A stretch of 64,000 nt of DNA from Microbacterium sp. VKM Ac-2923 (GTDB taxonomy: Bacteria > Actinomycetota > Actinomycetes > Actinomycetales > Microbacteriaceae). The position numbers and the translations under genes were made by a program. The DNA lies in contig NZ_JALGRP010000001.1 of the NCBI RefSeq assembly GCF_022815605.1, forward strand, positions 157,715-221,714. The letters run 5' to 3'. Of this stretch, positions 8,798 through 17,450 are shown piece after piece. Position 1 is the stretch's first letter, and each line of letters opens with the position of its first letter. The notes beneath the pieces were generated by a model, which worked only from the letters and a program-made list of their open reading frames with translations, searched no databases and had not been told where the DNA came from.

Positions 8798-11257
8798 ATG
8801 CCCAAGAACAAGAAGCCCGCCGGCGGTCGACCCGCCAAGAACTTCGAGCCCCGCTACGCCGCGCAGACCTCGTTCCAGGACCGCAAGCGTCGCCCCGGTA
8901 CCGAGGCTCCCACCAAGCCCGGCAGCAAGAGCGCCGGCCACCGCGGTTACCGCCCCGAGGCGGAGTCCTCCGGTGACAAGGGTCGCTGGAACGCCTCCGA
9001 CCGCGCCGGCCGCGCCGAGGCCCGCAACATCCGCACCTCGGCGCGCGATGACCGCCCGGCCCGTTCGTTCGAGGACCGTCCGGCTCGTTCGTTCGACCGC
9101 AGTGACCGTCCGGCTCGTTCGTTCGACCGCAGTGACGAGCGTCCTCGTCGTGACGCCGGTGAGCGTCCTGCGCGTTCGTTCGACCGGACCGATCGTCCTA
9201 CACGTTCGTTCGACCGGACCGATCGCCCTGCGCGTTCGTTCGACCGCACCGACCGTCCCGCTCGTTCGTTCGATCGTGACGAGCGTCCTCGTCGTGACGC
9301 CGGTGAGCGTCCTGCGCGTTCGTTCGACCGGACCGATCGCCCCGCGCGTTCCTTCGACCGCACCGACCGTCCTGCTCGTTCGTTCGACGAGCGTCCCGCG
9401 CGTTCGTTCGAGCGTCGCGACGAGCGTCCCGCCCGAGGCGACGACCGTCCGGCTCGTTCGTTCGACCGCGCCGATCGCCCGGCTCGTTCGTTCGATCGTG
9501 ACGAGCGTCCTCGTCGTGACGCCGGTGAGCGTCCTGCCCGTTCTTTCGACCGCACCGATCGCCCCGCTCGTTCGTTCGACCGGACCGATCGCCCCGCTCG
9601 TTCGTTTGATCGTGACGAGCGTCCTCGTCGTGATGCCGGTGAGCGTCCTGCGCGTTCGTTCGACCGCACCGATCGCCCGGCTCGTTCGTTCGACGAGCGT
9701 CCCGCCCGTTCGTTCGAGCGTCGCGACGAGCGTCCCGCCCGAGGCGACGACCGTCCGGCTCGTTCGTTCGACCGGACCGACCGCCCCTCGCGTTCGTTCG
9801 ACCGGACCGATCGCCCCGCGCGTTCGTTCGATCGTGACGAGCGTCCCCGTCGTGACGCCGGTGAGCGTCCCGCTCGTTCGTTCGACCGCAGCGACCGCCC
9901 GGCTCGTTCGTTCGACGACCGCCCGCGCCGAAACGACGGCCCGAGCCGCAGCGACGGCCCGAGCCGCAGCGACTGGAACAACACCCCGAAGCGCTCCGCC
10001 GAGCACGAGCAGCGCGTCGACGTGGTGCACGAGCGTCTCCAGGCGCAGGCAGTGGATGCCGCGACCGAGACCGGTGCCGGCTTCGCCGAGCTCGGCCTCG
10101 GCGACAACCTGGTGCGCGCCCTCGCGAGCCTCGGAGCGGCGAGCCCCTTCCCCATCCAGGCCGCCACGGTGAAGCCCATCCTCGACGGCCGCGATGTCCT
10201 GGCGCGCGGCCGCACCGGCTCGGGCAAGACGATCGCCTTCGGCGCCCCGCTCGTCGAGCGGATCCTCCGCGCTCAGGCCGGTCAGCGTCGTGAGTTCGGA
10301 CGCTCGCCCAAGGCGCTCATCCTGGCGCCGACCCGCGAGCTCGCCCTGCAGATCGACGGCACCGTCCAGGTGCTCGCGCGCAGCGTCGGCCTCTTCACCA
10401 CGCAGATCTACGGTGGCGTGCCCCAGGCACGTCAGGTGGGTGCGTTGAAGAAGGGCGTCGACATCGTCATCGGCACCCCGGGCCGCATCGAGGACCTGCT
10501 CAACCAGGGCAAGCTCGACCTCTCGCAGGTGCAGGTGACCGTGCTCGACGAGGGCGATCACATGTGCGAGCTCGGCTTCCTCGAGCCCGTGCAGCGCATC
10601 CTGCGCGCCACCGCCGACGGCAGCCAGAAGCTGTTGTTCTCGGCCACGCTCGACCGCGAGGTCGCGGCGCTCGTCGACGAGTTCCTCGTGGAGCCCGCCG
10701 TCTACGAGGTCGCCGGCGAAGACCAGGACTCCGGCACGATCGAGCACCGCGTGCTCGTGATCGACCACCGCGACAAGGCCGAGATCCTCGGCTCGCTCGT
10801 CGACCGCGCGGGTAAGACGCTCGTCTTCGCCCGCACCCGCGCATACGCCGAGATGCTCGCCGAGCAGTTCGACGGTGCCGGTATCGCCGCGGTTGCCCTG
10901 CATGGCGACCTGAACCAGCAGAAGCGCACGCGCAATCTCGAGAAGCTCACCTCGGGACGCGTCAACGTGCTCGTCGCCACCGACGTCGCCGCCCGCGGCA
11001 TCCACGTCGACGACATCGACCTGGTCATCCAGGCCGACGCGCCCGACGAGTACAAGACGTACCTGCACCGCTCGGGTCGCACCGGTCGCGCCGGTCGCAG
11101 TGGCACCGTGGTGACCCTCATCACCCGTCAGCGTCAGCGTCGCATGACCGAACTGCTCGACCGGGCCGAGATCCAGGCGCCGTTCGAGCCGGCGCAGCTC
11201 GGCGACGACCTGATCGAGGAGATCTCGGGTCGCCAGCTCGCCGACGTCACCTCGTAA
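8798..11257 (+). CDS. DEAD-box-type RNA helicase with repetitive RSFDR N-terminus
   Basis: This is an ATP-dependent RNA helicase of 819 residues. A basic head (1-83) is followed by a disordered repeat region (about 84-395) with 24 RSF motifs in units such as RPARSFDRTD. The helicase core starts near 427: Q-motif region, motif I GRTGSGKT (about 470), PTRELALQI, GTPGRIEDLL, motif II DEGD at 584-587, SATL, LVFARTR, ATDVAARGIHV and HRSGRTGRAGRSG. Motif II carries Gly where the family has Ala. The likely roles are ribosome assembly and mRNA unwinding; charged RG/RS-rich extensions of this kind drive RNA binding and condensate formation elsewhere. The ATG at 8798 has AGAAGGA upstream. A bidirectional terminator follows. 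Confidence 0.92.
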   Translation: MPKNKKPAGGRPAKNFEPRYAAQTSFQDRKRRPGTEAPTKPGSKSAGHRGYRPEAESSGDKGRWNASDRAGRAEARNIRTSARDDRPARSFEDRPARSFDRSDRPARSFDRSDERPRRDAGERPARSFDRTDRPTRSFDRTDRPARSFDRTDRPARSFDRDERPRRDAGERPARSFDRTDRPARSFDRTDRPARSFDERPARSFERRDERPARGDDRPARSFDRADRPARSFDRDERPRRDAGERPARSFDRTDRPARSFDRTDRPARSFDRDERPRRDAGERPARSFDRTDRPARSFDERPARSFERRDERPARGDDRPARSFDRTDRPSRSFDRTDRPARSFDRDERPRRDAGERPARSFDRSDRPARSFDDRPRRNDGPSRSDGPSRSDWNNTPKRSAEHEQRVDVVHERLQAQAVDAATETGAGFAELGLGDNLVRALASLGAASPFPIQAATVKPILDGRDVLARGRTGSGKTIAFGAPLVERILRAQAGQRREFGRSPKALILAPTRELALQIDGTVQVLARSVGLFTTQIYGGVPQARQVGALKKGVDIVIGTPGRIEDLLNQGKLDLSQVQVTVLDEGDHMCELGFLEPVQRILRATADGSQKLLFSATLDREVAALVDEFLVEPAVYEVAGEDQDSGTIEHRVLVIDHRDKAEILGSLVDRAGKTLVFARTRAYAEMLAEQFDGAGIAAVALHGDLNQQKRTRNLEKLTSGRVNVLVATDVAARGIHVDDIDLVIQADAPDEYKTYLHRSGRTGRAGRSGTVVTLITRQRQRRMTELLDRAEIQAPFEPAQLGDDLIEEISGRQLADVTS
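9053..9921 (+). repeat. In-frame repeat array in helicase gene
   Basis: About 870 bases encode 24 RSF-centred repeats. The basic unit is 27-30 bp with core CGTTCGTTCGAC. A longer unit, DERPRRDAGERPARSF, appears five times. A block containing RSFDERPARSFERRDERPARG appears twice about 320 bp apart, so the array grew by block duplication. Near identity of copies at DNA level predicts length variation between strains. Confidence 0.9.
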
Positions 11258-11271
11258 CCGTCACGCGCACC

Positions 11272-11304
11272 GAGACCCCCGTCGCTTCACGCGGCGGGGG
11301 TCTC
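11272..11304. terminator. Bidirectional terminator, helicase and radical SAM genes
   Basis: A 14-bp stem (11272-11285 with 11291-11304), perfect apart from one G-U pair, has loop TTCAC. It lies in the 52-base gap between the two convergent genes and can serve both. Confidence 0.8.
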
Positions 11305-11309
11305 TGCGT

Positions 11310-12413
11310 TCAGAAGAGCGTCGGCTCGCTCGCCGGCGCGACCTGGGGGCGCGCGGATGCGATGACCCCGGTGCTTCGCACGGGCCCCAAGCTGCCGCCC
11401 GACGGAGTGCGGGCAGCCAATCCCGGTTGCGGGCGGCCGCGGGGGTGGTCGTCTTCGTCCCACCCGTCGAGTCGGTGCATGCGCAGCAGGGGGCGCATGC
11501 GTTTGCCGAGCCACGTGCGGTACGCCTTGGGAGCGGTGGCGGATACGCCGGGGTACAACCCGAGGTAGGACGACACCAGGTGCGGATGCTCGCGCTCGAG
11601 CCACTGCAGGAACCACTGCTTCGCCCCCGGACGCAGATGCAGGGCTCCGTAGACGACGCGAGCTGCGCCGGCCGCGCGAATGCGCGCGAGGGCGTCGTCG
11701 AGCACGGGGATCGAGTCGGTGAGGTGCGGCAGGATCGGCATGAGGAAGACCGTGACGCGGAAACCCGCGGCCGTCGCCGCGCGGACGGTGTCGAGTCGCG
11801 CGTCGGCGCTGGGCGTCCCGGGCTCGATCGAGTGCTGCAGGGCGTCGTCGAAGACGGCGATCGACATCGCGAGCGTGACCTTGACCTCGCGGGATGCGTC
11901 GGTCAGCAGCGGCAGGTCTCGCCGCAGCAGAGTGCCCTTGGTGAGGATCGAGAACGGGGTGCCGTTCTCGGTGAGCGCCCCCACGATGTCGGGCATGAGC
12001 CGGTAGCGCCCCTCGGCCCGCTGATACGGGTCGGTGTTCGTGCCGAGCATGACGGGCTCGCGAGCCCAGGAGCCGCGACGGAGCTCTGTTCGCAGCACGT
12101 CGGCGACGTTGATCTTGACCACGATCTGCGAATCGAATTCTGCGCCGTAATCGAGGTCGAGGTATTCATGCGTCTTTCGAGCGAAGCAGTAGACACATTG
12201 ATGAGTGCAGCCCCGGTAGGGATTGACGGTCCAATCGAACGGCATTGCAGAGGCGCCGGGAACGCGATTGAGGGCACTCTTCGCCATCACCTCGTGGAAG
12301 GTCATCCCGGCGAACTCGGGTGTCGTCACCGACCGCACCAGGCCGTCCATTCGCTCCATGCCGGGGAGTGCGGCCGTGTCGTCGACGCCCAATTGCTGCC
12401 TTTGCCACCTCAT
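11310..12413 (-). CDS. Rv2578c-family radical SAM protein
   Basis: This is a 367-residue radical SAM enzyme. The cluster motif is GCTHQCVYCFARKTHEYL (Cys-X3-Cys-X2-Cys), followed by GTNTDPYQRAEGRY and TKGTLLRRDLP, which typify the Rv2578c/SplB-related group. The substrate is unknown; distant relatives include spore photoproduct lyase, a DNA repair enzyme. I set the start at MRWQRQQLG, the usual N-terminus of this family, rather than ten codons upstream. A perfect mycobacterial-type SOS box lies nine bases upstream of this start, so DNA damage probably induces it. From memory, mycobacterial Rv2578c has also been listed as LexA-regulated. The Pro/Gly-rich C-terminal 50 residues look disordered. 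Confidence 0.9.
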   Translation of the reverse strand: MRWQRQQLGVDDTAALPGMERMDGLVRSVTTPEFAGMTFHEVMAKSALNRVPGASAMPFDWTVNPYRGCTHQCVYCFARKTHEYLDLDYGAEFDSQIVVKINVADVLRTELRRGSWAREPVMLGTNTDPYQRAEGRYRLMPDIVGALTENGTPFSILTKGTLLRRDLPLLTDASREVKVTLAMSIAVFDDALQHSIEPGTPSADARLDTVRAATAAGFRVTVFLMPILPHLTDSIPVLDDALARIRAAGAARVVYGALHLRPGAKQWFLQWLEREHPHLVSSYLGLYPGVSATAPKAYRTWLGKRMRPLLRMHRLDGWDEDDHPRGRPQPGLAARTPSGGSLGPVRSTGVIASARPQVAPASEPTLF

Positions 12414-12421
12414 TCTCACAG

Positions 12422-12437
12422 TCGAACACATGTTCGA
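12422..12437. promoter_or_regulatory. LexA SOS box
   Basis: TCGAACACATGTTCGA matches the mycobacterial SOS consensus TCGAAC-N4-GTTCGA at every defined base. It sits between the radical SAM start (12413, minus strand) and the divergent carboxypeptidase (12524, plus strand). Its closeness to the former makes that gene the likely target. Confidence 0.85.
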
Positions 12438-12523
12438 AGGCATCGCAAGCGTGTCGCGCGGTCACTCGTACATCCGGGGTCTCCCGCTCCGGATAGTCGA
12501 CCCTCACAGAATCCCGCGGGACA

Positions 12524-13660
12524 ATGGAATCGATGATGTCCCCCGATCCCGAGCTCTCCCCCCGCCGCGCCGCGCGCGCGGAGGCCGAGCGACTCGCGAC
12601 CGCGGCTCTGACAATCACACCGGCGGCAGACGCGCCGACCCGCCGACAGCTGCGGGCGGAGAGTGGTCTTGCCGCCGAACAGGAGGGGTCCGGCATCCGG
12701 GCCCTCCTCGCCGTCCGCGGACTGACACTCGCCGCTCGACGACGGCGCGCGGGCGTGCTGGCGGCCGCCATGCTCATCGTGGTGGCCGGGGCCGTGGCGA
12801 TCGGGGCCGCTGCGTCGGCGGGTGGCGCTGGCCCGGTCGCGGAAAGCGCGGACGTCGACGCATCGACGCTCGTCGCGGGGCCGCCCGCCGTCCCCGACGA
12901 GGGTCTACCGGTTCCGCAGATCGCTGCTGTCGCGGCGACCGCGACCCCGTGCGACGACCCGGCGTTCACCGCGGCGCTCGCCTCGGGCGATGACGCGGCC
13001 GCCATCGCCGCAGCGGGAGGGGGGAGCGCCTTCCGAGCGGCCGTGGCGGCCGGTGTCGCTCCCTGCGTCTCGCTGTCGGATCCGAACCGCGAGTGGGTCG
13101 TCGTCAACAAGCAACGCCCTCTCGATCCGCTCGACTATCGCGCCGGCGATCTCGTCATGCCGCAGAACGTTCGAGCGCTCGAGGAGTCGTCGCTGCGCTC
13201 CGCTCCCGCGAGCGCCCTGACCGAGTTGGTGCGGGCCGCATCCGATGCGGGGGCGGGCGAGATCGGATACCTCAGCGCGTTCCGCTCGTACGCGACGCAG
13301 CAGTCGACCTACGCCGGTCGCGTCGACGTGGGCGGCGTCGAAGAGGCCGACCGTGAGAGCGCCCGCGCGGGCTACAGCGAGCATCAGACGGGGCTGGCCG
13401 TCGACATCGTTCCGTGCGACGGCTCGTGCGGGACCCTCGACGACATCGCCTCGTCATCGCAGGGGGCGTGGGTGCGGGATCACGCGTGGGAGTACGGCTT
13501 CATCACGCGCTACGCCGAGGGCCGTGAGAGCGTCAGCGGATACCTGCCCGAAGCATGGCATCAGCGCTACATCGGTCGCGAGCTCGCCCGCGCTTACCAC
13601 GAAGGCGGGTACACCACGCTCGAGGAGTTCTTCGGTCTGCCGGCGGCACCGACGTACTGA
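12524..13660 (+). CDS. D-alanyl-D-alanine carboxypeptidase, VanY type
   Basis: This 378-residue enzyme is predicted to trim the terminal D-Ala of peptidoglycan stem peptides outside the cell. It has a cytoplasmic N-terminus of about 70 residues, one membrane anchor (RAGVLAAAMLIVVAGAVAIG, about 75-95), a linker, and a C-terminal zinc peptidase domain. Zinc ligands are His287 and Asp294 in SEHQTGLAVDI and His346 in EAWHQRYIG. SAFRSYATQQ is also typical. Starts at 12524, 12533 and 12536 are all possible and none has a strong ribosome site. The long N-terminal cytoplasmic part is rich in Ala and Arg and is less conserved. Confidence 0.88.
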   Translation: MESMMSPDPELSPRRAARAEAERLATAALTITPAADAPTRRQLRAESGLAAEQEGSGIRALLAVRGLTLAARRRRAGVLAAAMLIVVAGAVAIGAAASAGGAGPVAESADVDASTLVAGPPAVPDEGLPVPQIAAVAATATPCDDPAFTAALASGDDAAAIAAAGGGSAFRAAVAAGVAPCVSLSDPNREWVVVNKQRPLDPLDYRAGDLVMPQNVRALEESSLRSAPASALTELVRAASDAGAGEIGYLSAFRSYATQQSTYAGRVDVGGVEEADRESARAGYSEHQTGLAVDIVPCDGSCGTLDDIASSSQGAWVRDHAWEYGFITRYAEGRESVSGYLPEAWHQRYIGRELARAYHEGGYTTLEEFFGLPAAPTY

Positions 13661-13709
13661 GCGAGCGGATGCCTGGCCTGACGGCATCCACTTGCTTGCA
13701 TCCGAGGAT

Positions 13710-13820
13710 GCTGAGCCTGTCGAAGCCTCCGGTCGTGTCGGCCTCCGGCCCCTTCGACGGGCTCAGGGGCCTGGGGGAGAGTCCGGTCGTGCGGCCCGTC
13801 GACAGGCTCAGGGGCCTGGG
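13710..13820. repeat. REP-like palindromic repeats, three copies
   Basis: The spacer between the convergent carboxypeptidase and LCP genes holds three copies of the CTTCGACAGGCTCAG family. One is in reverse orientation at 13710-13726; two are forward, at 13751-13770 and 13796-13820. No other terminator is visible, so they may stall transcription from both sides. Confidence 0.75.
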
Positions 13821-13834
13821 CGCGATGACGTCCG

Positions 13835-15085
13835 TCAGTTGACGACGCCGGCGCTGCAGGTCTGCTGTGCCGCGCTCGACCCGCTGATCGACGGCGGCAG
13901 CGCGACCGCTCCGGTCGTGGGATCGACGGTGCCCGGCTCGACCTCCTCGACGGGCGGGGTCTCGCCCGGCGATTCTTCGGGCGCCGGTGTCGGGTCGGCG
14001 ACCACGGTGCCGCCGTTCACGGCGACGTCTCCGGTGACCTCGATCGCCTGGTTCGCCGCGAGGGCATCCCAGAGCACCTGCGCTGCCTCCCAGTTGGGGG
14101 CGACGCGGTTGGCATCCGAACTCGCGGTGACCGTCGGGTACTGCACGAAGACGATGTCCTCGAACGGCACGTCCTTGACCGCCTGGGCCACCTGCACGAG
14201 CGTGAGGGGATTGGTGAGGCTCTGCGTCGGGGTGACGTTGCGCAGGCCCGTGGATGCCAGCCGGAACAGCGTCGCGGGGTTGGACAGCACCTCCTCGCTG
14301 ACGAGCTTGCGCGCCAACCGCGACATGTACTGCTGCTGGTTGCTCACCCGGGCGAGGTCGCTGCCGCCGACGCCATAGCGGGTGCGAAGGAACTGGAGAG
14401 CCTCGACCCCCTGAATGGTGCGGGGGCCGGCCTCCCAGTCGATGCCGGTGTTCTCGTCGCGCATGGCGCTGGCGAGGCAGATCTCGACGCCGCCGATGGC
14501 GTTGGTGATCTCGATGACCCCCCCGAAGGTGACCATCGCACCGAACTGGATCTGCTGGCCGCTCATGTCGGAGATCGCCGTGATGACGCACGATAGGCCG
14601 CCATAGGTGTAGAGCTCGTTGATCTGCAGGTACCCGCCGTCGAAGCGGCCGCCGTCCGAGGTGTCGCACGCGGGTGCTTCGAACACCAGGTCGCGTGGGA
14701 ACGACACCACCGTGACCTTTCGCGGGGCGTCCGAGATGTGCACGAGGATGTTGACGTCGTTGAGGCGCCCCTCGGAGTCGGGCCCCTCGCAGCGCTCGCC
14801 GAAGAGAGCGATGAGGTTCTCTTCGCACGCGTCGATCCCGACGACCATCATGTTGACGCCGCCCTCGAGTTGGCCCAGGTCGGGCGGCACGGGCGGCTGG
14901 TTCTCGACCACGACCGCCTCGTCGACGAACTCGGCGGTGAGGTCGTAGGCGGTGTACGACACGACGCCGATCACGGATACGACGGCGACCACCGCGGCCA
15001 CCGCGAGGAGGGTGGCGAGCTGACCGAGCGGATGCGGGGAGCGCAAGCGTGCGTGCTGTGCGACGGGGCGACGGCGCCGGGGCAT
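13835..15085 (-). CDS. LytR-CpsA-Psr (LCP) family cell-wall ligase
   Basis: This is a 416-residue membrane-bound phosphotransferase that attaches glycopolymers to peptidoglycan. It has a short basic cytoplasmic tail, one membrane helix (about 22-46), then the LCP domain outside. Conserved features are VNMMVVGID, GRLNDVNILVHI, VVSFPRDLVFEAP, and the Arg pair in FLRTRYGVGGSDLARVSNQQQ. The last 60 residues are Pro/Glu/Thr-rich with a closing Cys. Four extra Cys residues in the domain suggest disulphides. The ATG at 15085 has GAGGAG upstream and a good -10 TATACT about 24 bases further up. No polymer genes are adjacent, so the acceptor polymer is unknown. Confidence 0.92.
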   Translation of the reverse strand: MPRRRRPVAQHARLRSPHPLGQLATLLAVAAVVAVVSVIGVVSYTAYDLTAEFVDEAVVVENQPPVPPDLGQLEGGVNMMVVGIDACEENLIALFGERCEGPDSEGRLNDVNILVHISDAPRKVTVVSFPRDLVFEAPACDTSDGGRFDGGYLQINELYTYGGLSCVITAISDMSGQQIQFGAMVTFGGVIEITNAIGGVEICLASAMRDENTGIDWEAGPRTIQGVEALQFLRTRYGVGGSDLARVSNQQQYMSRLARKLVSEEVLSNPATLFRLASTGLRNVTPTQSLTNPLTLVQVAQAVKDVPFEDIVFVQYPTVTASSDANRVAPNWEAAQVLWDALAANQAIEVTGDVAVNGGTVVADPTPAPEESPGETPPVEEVEPGTVDPTTGAVALPPSISGSSAAQQTCSAGVVN

Positions 15086-15108
15086 AGCGAACTCCTCACG
15101 TTTTCCGC

Positions 15109-15114
15109 AGTATA
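15109..15114 (-). promoter_or_regulatory. -10 hexamer of the LCP gene
   Basis: TATACT on the minus strand, about 24 bases before the LCP ATG, is a near-consensus -10 in otherwise GC-rich sequence. The -35 is not clear. Confidence 0.6.
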
Positions 15115-15250
15115 GCGACGCGGGATGCCGAGGCCCGGGCGCGGCACGACCACCCCGTCGCTGCGCGCATCGCCGGGGGACCAGACGCGCGAGCGGACGC
15201 GTATCGACAGCGCGCTCGTCCGCGCCGCATCGGAACCGCGGAACGGAGCC

Positions 15251-15280
15251 TCGACGCGACTCCCGCGGAACCGCTACATT
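15251..15280 (+). promoter_or_regulatory. Promoter of the metallophosphoesterase operon
   Basis: TCGACG (15251-15256) and TACATT (15275-15280) are 18 bases apart. They lie 33 bases before the ATG at 15313. Confidence 0.5.
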
Positions 15281-15312
15281 CGGAACCGCTCTCCGCCCGA
15301 ACGGATGCTCCC

Positions 15313-17103
15313 ATGACCGGTCTGTCCCGCCGCCATTTTCTCGCCTCGATCGCCGCTGCCGCCGCCGCCACGGGGCTCAGCGTCGACTCACTCGCCCCTA
15401 CGCTCGCCCGCGCGGCGACCGCCCCCGAGATGCCCGCCGATGTGCCGACCACGCTGCTGCAGACCATCCGGCAGGGAGCGGTCGTGTCGGGGAGATACCG
15501 CTCACTCGTCCTCGGACCGGGCGAGCCGTACCTCCCGCGGCTCGACGTGCTGCGCCGCTCCCCGGGGGCGGGGCGGGCGGCCACCCGTCGTTCCCTGCTG
15601 TACCTCGGTCATCTCTCCGATCTGCACGTCATCGAGGCGCAGTCGCCGGGCCGCATCGAGCCGATGATCGTCCAGGACCACTCGGCCTGGGGCTCGGCCT
15701 TCCACCCGCAGGATCCGCTCAGCCCGCATGCGACCGCGGCCATGGTGCAGGCCTTCTCCGATGCGCGCTACAGTCCGCTGACCGGAGCGCCGATGAGTGC
15801 CGCGATCGTCACCGGCGACAGTGCCGACATGCATTCGCACCTCGAGCTGCGGTGGTACATCGACCTGATGGACGGCCGATCGGTCGATCCCGCCACGGGC
15901 GGCCCGAGGTGGCAGGGCGTGCAGGCGTGGGAGGAGGCCGTCTGGGCCTATCGCCCCGGCGATCCGCGCGGCGGAGCGTTCGGCGACTACGGGTTCCCGA
16001 GGCTGCCCGATCTTCTCGCGCAGGCCATCGCCGCCCCCGTGACGTCGGTGGGGCTCCCCGCCCCCTGGTACGCCGTCTACGGCAACCACGACACGCTGCT
16101 CTTGGGGACGTTCGACATCAGCCCGCAGCTGCGCGCGCTCGCCGTCGGCGCCCGCAAGTCCTTCACCCTGGATGCCACGGCGGGCACGGCCTTCGAAGGG
16201 TGGGCGGCGAGCACCGGTGTGCTCGGTCAGGCTCTGGCGGCGCTCGGGCTGGCATCCGGGAAGCCCGGGTTCCGCGGGGTGACCGCCAACCCCGACCGCT
16301 TCCTCTTCGAGCAGCTCGACTTCATGGCCGAGCACTTCCGCACCGAAACCACCCCGGGGCCTGTCGGACACGGCTTCACCACGCACAACCTCACCTCCGG
16401 TGAGACGTGGTGGCAGACCGACCTCGCTCCGCGCGTGCGCGCCTTCGGCCTGGACACCTGCAATGCGGTGGCCGGCCCCGACGGGGCGGTGCCCGCGTCG
16501 CAGATGACGTGGCTGCGCACGCAGCTCGAGATCGCGCAGCGCGACCAGGTGCTCGCGTTGATCTTCAGCCACCACAACAGCCTCACCCTGGAGAACCGCG
16601 CGACCCGGCCCGGCGTCGATGAGAAGCTGTACGGGGCGGAGGAGTTCGTCGCGATGCTGATGGAGTTCCCCGTCGTCGTCGGGTGGCTCAACGGCCACAC
16701 CCACCTCAACCAGATCCTCGCCCACACGAGCGCGACCGCGGGGTTCTGGGAGATCACCACGGCCTCGTGCATCGATTTTCCGCAGCAGCAGCAGGTGGTC
16801 GAGATCGTCGACAATCGCGATGGGACGCTGTCGCTGTTCACCACGGTGCTCGACCACGCCTCGCCCGCCGTCCCCGGAGACTCGGGCTCGGTGGCCGATC
16901 TGGCAGCGCGCAGTCGCGAGCTCGCCGCGAACGACTGGGCCGAGACCCCGCTCATGCGTCGAGGATCTCCGTTGGATCGCAACACCGAGCTCCTGCTGCC
17001 GGCGCCTTTCGACCTTTCCGTCATCACCGACGCGCAGCTCGAAGCGCAGCACGTGGCCGAACGGGCGCGCCTGGTGGCCTACGAGACGGCGCGGGGACTG
17101 TGA
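15313..17103 (+). CDS. Tat-exported metallophosphoesterase, TIGR03767 type
   Basis: This 596-residue secreted phosphoesterase has a twin-arginine signal (LSRRHFLASIAAAAAATG) and a calcineurin-like fold. Metal ligands appear in order as LGHLSDLHV, IVTGDSADM, VYGNHDTLL, FSHHN and LNGHTHLNQ. The long insertions between motifs fit the actinobacterial TIGR03767 family, whose substrate is not known. Tat export implies folding, perhaps with metal, before secretion. It heads a three-gene unit: its TGA overlaps the GTG of the lipoprotein gene, and that gene overlaps the next in the same way. A plausible promoter lies 33 bases upstream. Confidence 0.9.
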   Translation: MTGLSRRHFLASIAAAAAATGLSVDSLAPTLARAATAPEMPADVPTTLLQTIRQGAVVSGRYRSLVLGPGEPYLPRLDVLRRSPGAGRAATRRSLLYLGHLSDLHVIEAQSPGRIEPMIVQDHSAWGSAFHPQDPLSPHATAAMVQAFSDARYSPLTGAPMSAAIVTGDSADMHSHLELRWYIDLMDGRSVDPATGGPRWQGVQAWEEAVWAYRPGDPRGGAFGDYGFPRLPDLLAQAIAAPVTSVGLPAPWYAVYGNHDTLLLGTFDISPQLRALAVGARKSFTLDATAGTAFEGWAASTGVLGQALAALGLASGKPGFRGVTANPDRFLFEQLDFMAEHFRTETTPGPVGHGFTTHNLTSGETWWQTDLAPRVRAFGLDTCNAVAGPDGAVPASQMTWLRTQLEIAQRDQVLALIFSHHNSLTLENRATRPGVDEKLYGAEEFVAMLMEFPVVVGWLNGHTHLNQILAHTSATAGFWEITTASCIDFPQQQQVVEIVDNRDGTLSLFTTVLDHASPAVPGDSGSVADLAARSRELAANDWAETPLMRRGSPLDRNTELLLPAPFDLSVITDAQLEAQHVAERARLVAYETARGL

Positions 17104-17450
17104 GGCGCGCGGTCGCCGCCGTCGCGGTCATGGTCGGGGTCGTGCTCCTGGCCGGCTGTTCGCAGGTCGCCGCGATCGCGCCGGTGGGCGGCAACCACCT
17201 CACCGAGGTGCGATTCGCCGCGATCGACGTGCTGCACGAGCGCGGTATCGCCCTCGAGACCGTCCCCACCTGCACCCGGGCGGAGGACGGCGCCATCGCC
17301 TGCGCGGGCACGACGACCGACGCGGTCGCCGTCACGGTGCGATCGCCCGCCGCCGACCCCGACGCGTTCACCGTCGTCGTCGGGTCGGACACGGTGTTCG
17401 ACGGCAGCGTGAGCGTCGTGATCGATCGCGCCGCGGGAGTCGCACCGTGA
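17100..17450 (+). CDS. Small DUF4333-like lipoprotein
   Basis: This is a 116-residue protein with a lipoprotein signal ending LLAGC (Cys at about 20). The mature part has two Cys (VPTCTRAEDGAIACAG) that may form a disulphide, and a compact beta-rich pattern as in DUF4333. The start is GTG at 17100 within the stop of the phosphoesterase gene; the signal peptide begins right there, which decides it. Translational coupling suggests the lipoprotein acts with the phosphoesterase or the following membrane protein. Function unknown. Confidence 0.8.
   Translation: MRRAVAAVAVMVGVVLLAGCSQVAAIAPVGGNHLTEVRFAAIDVLHERGIALETVPTCTRAEDGAIACAGTTTDAVAVTVRSPAADPDAFTVVVGSDTVFDGSVSVVIDRAAGVAP

Noticed and set aside
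8947..10227. Long antisense frame (RSNERAGRS repeats) opposite the helicase repeat region
   Set aside because: It is the mirror of the in-frame repeat array. It has no start signals and no non-repetitive domain, while the sense frame has all helicase motifs.
7805..11068. Very long minus-strand open frame running from inside the helicase gene through the ABM gene into galM
   Set aside because: Only the galM part (from 7804 down) is protein-like. The rest is antisense or out of frame to real genes and stays open because of high GC.
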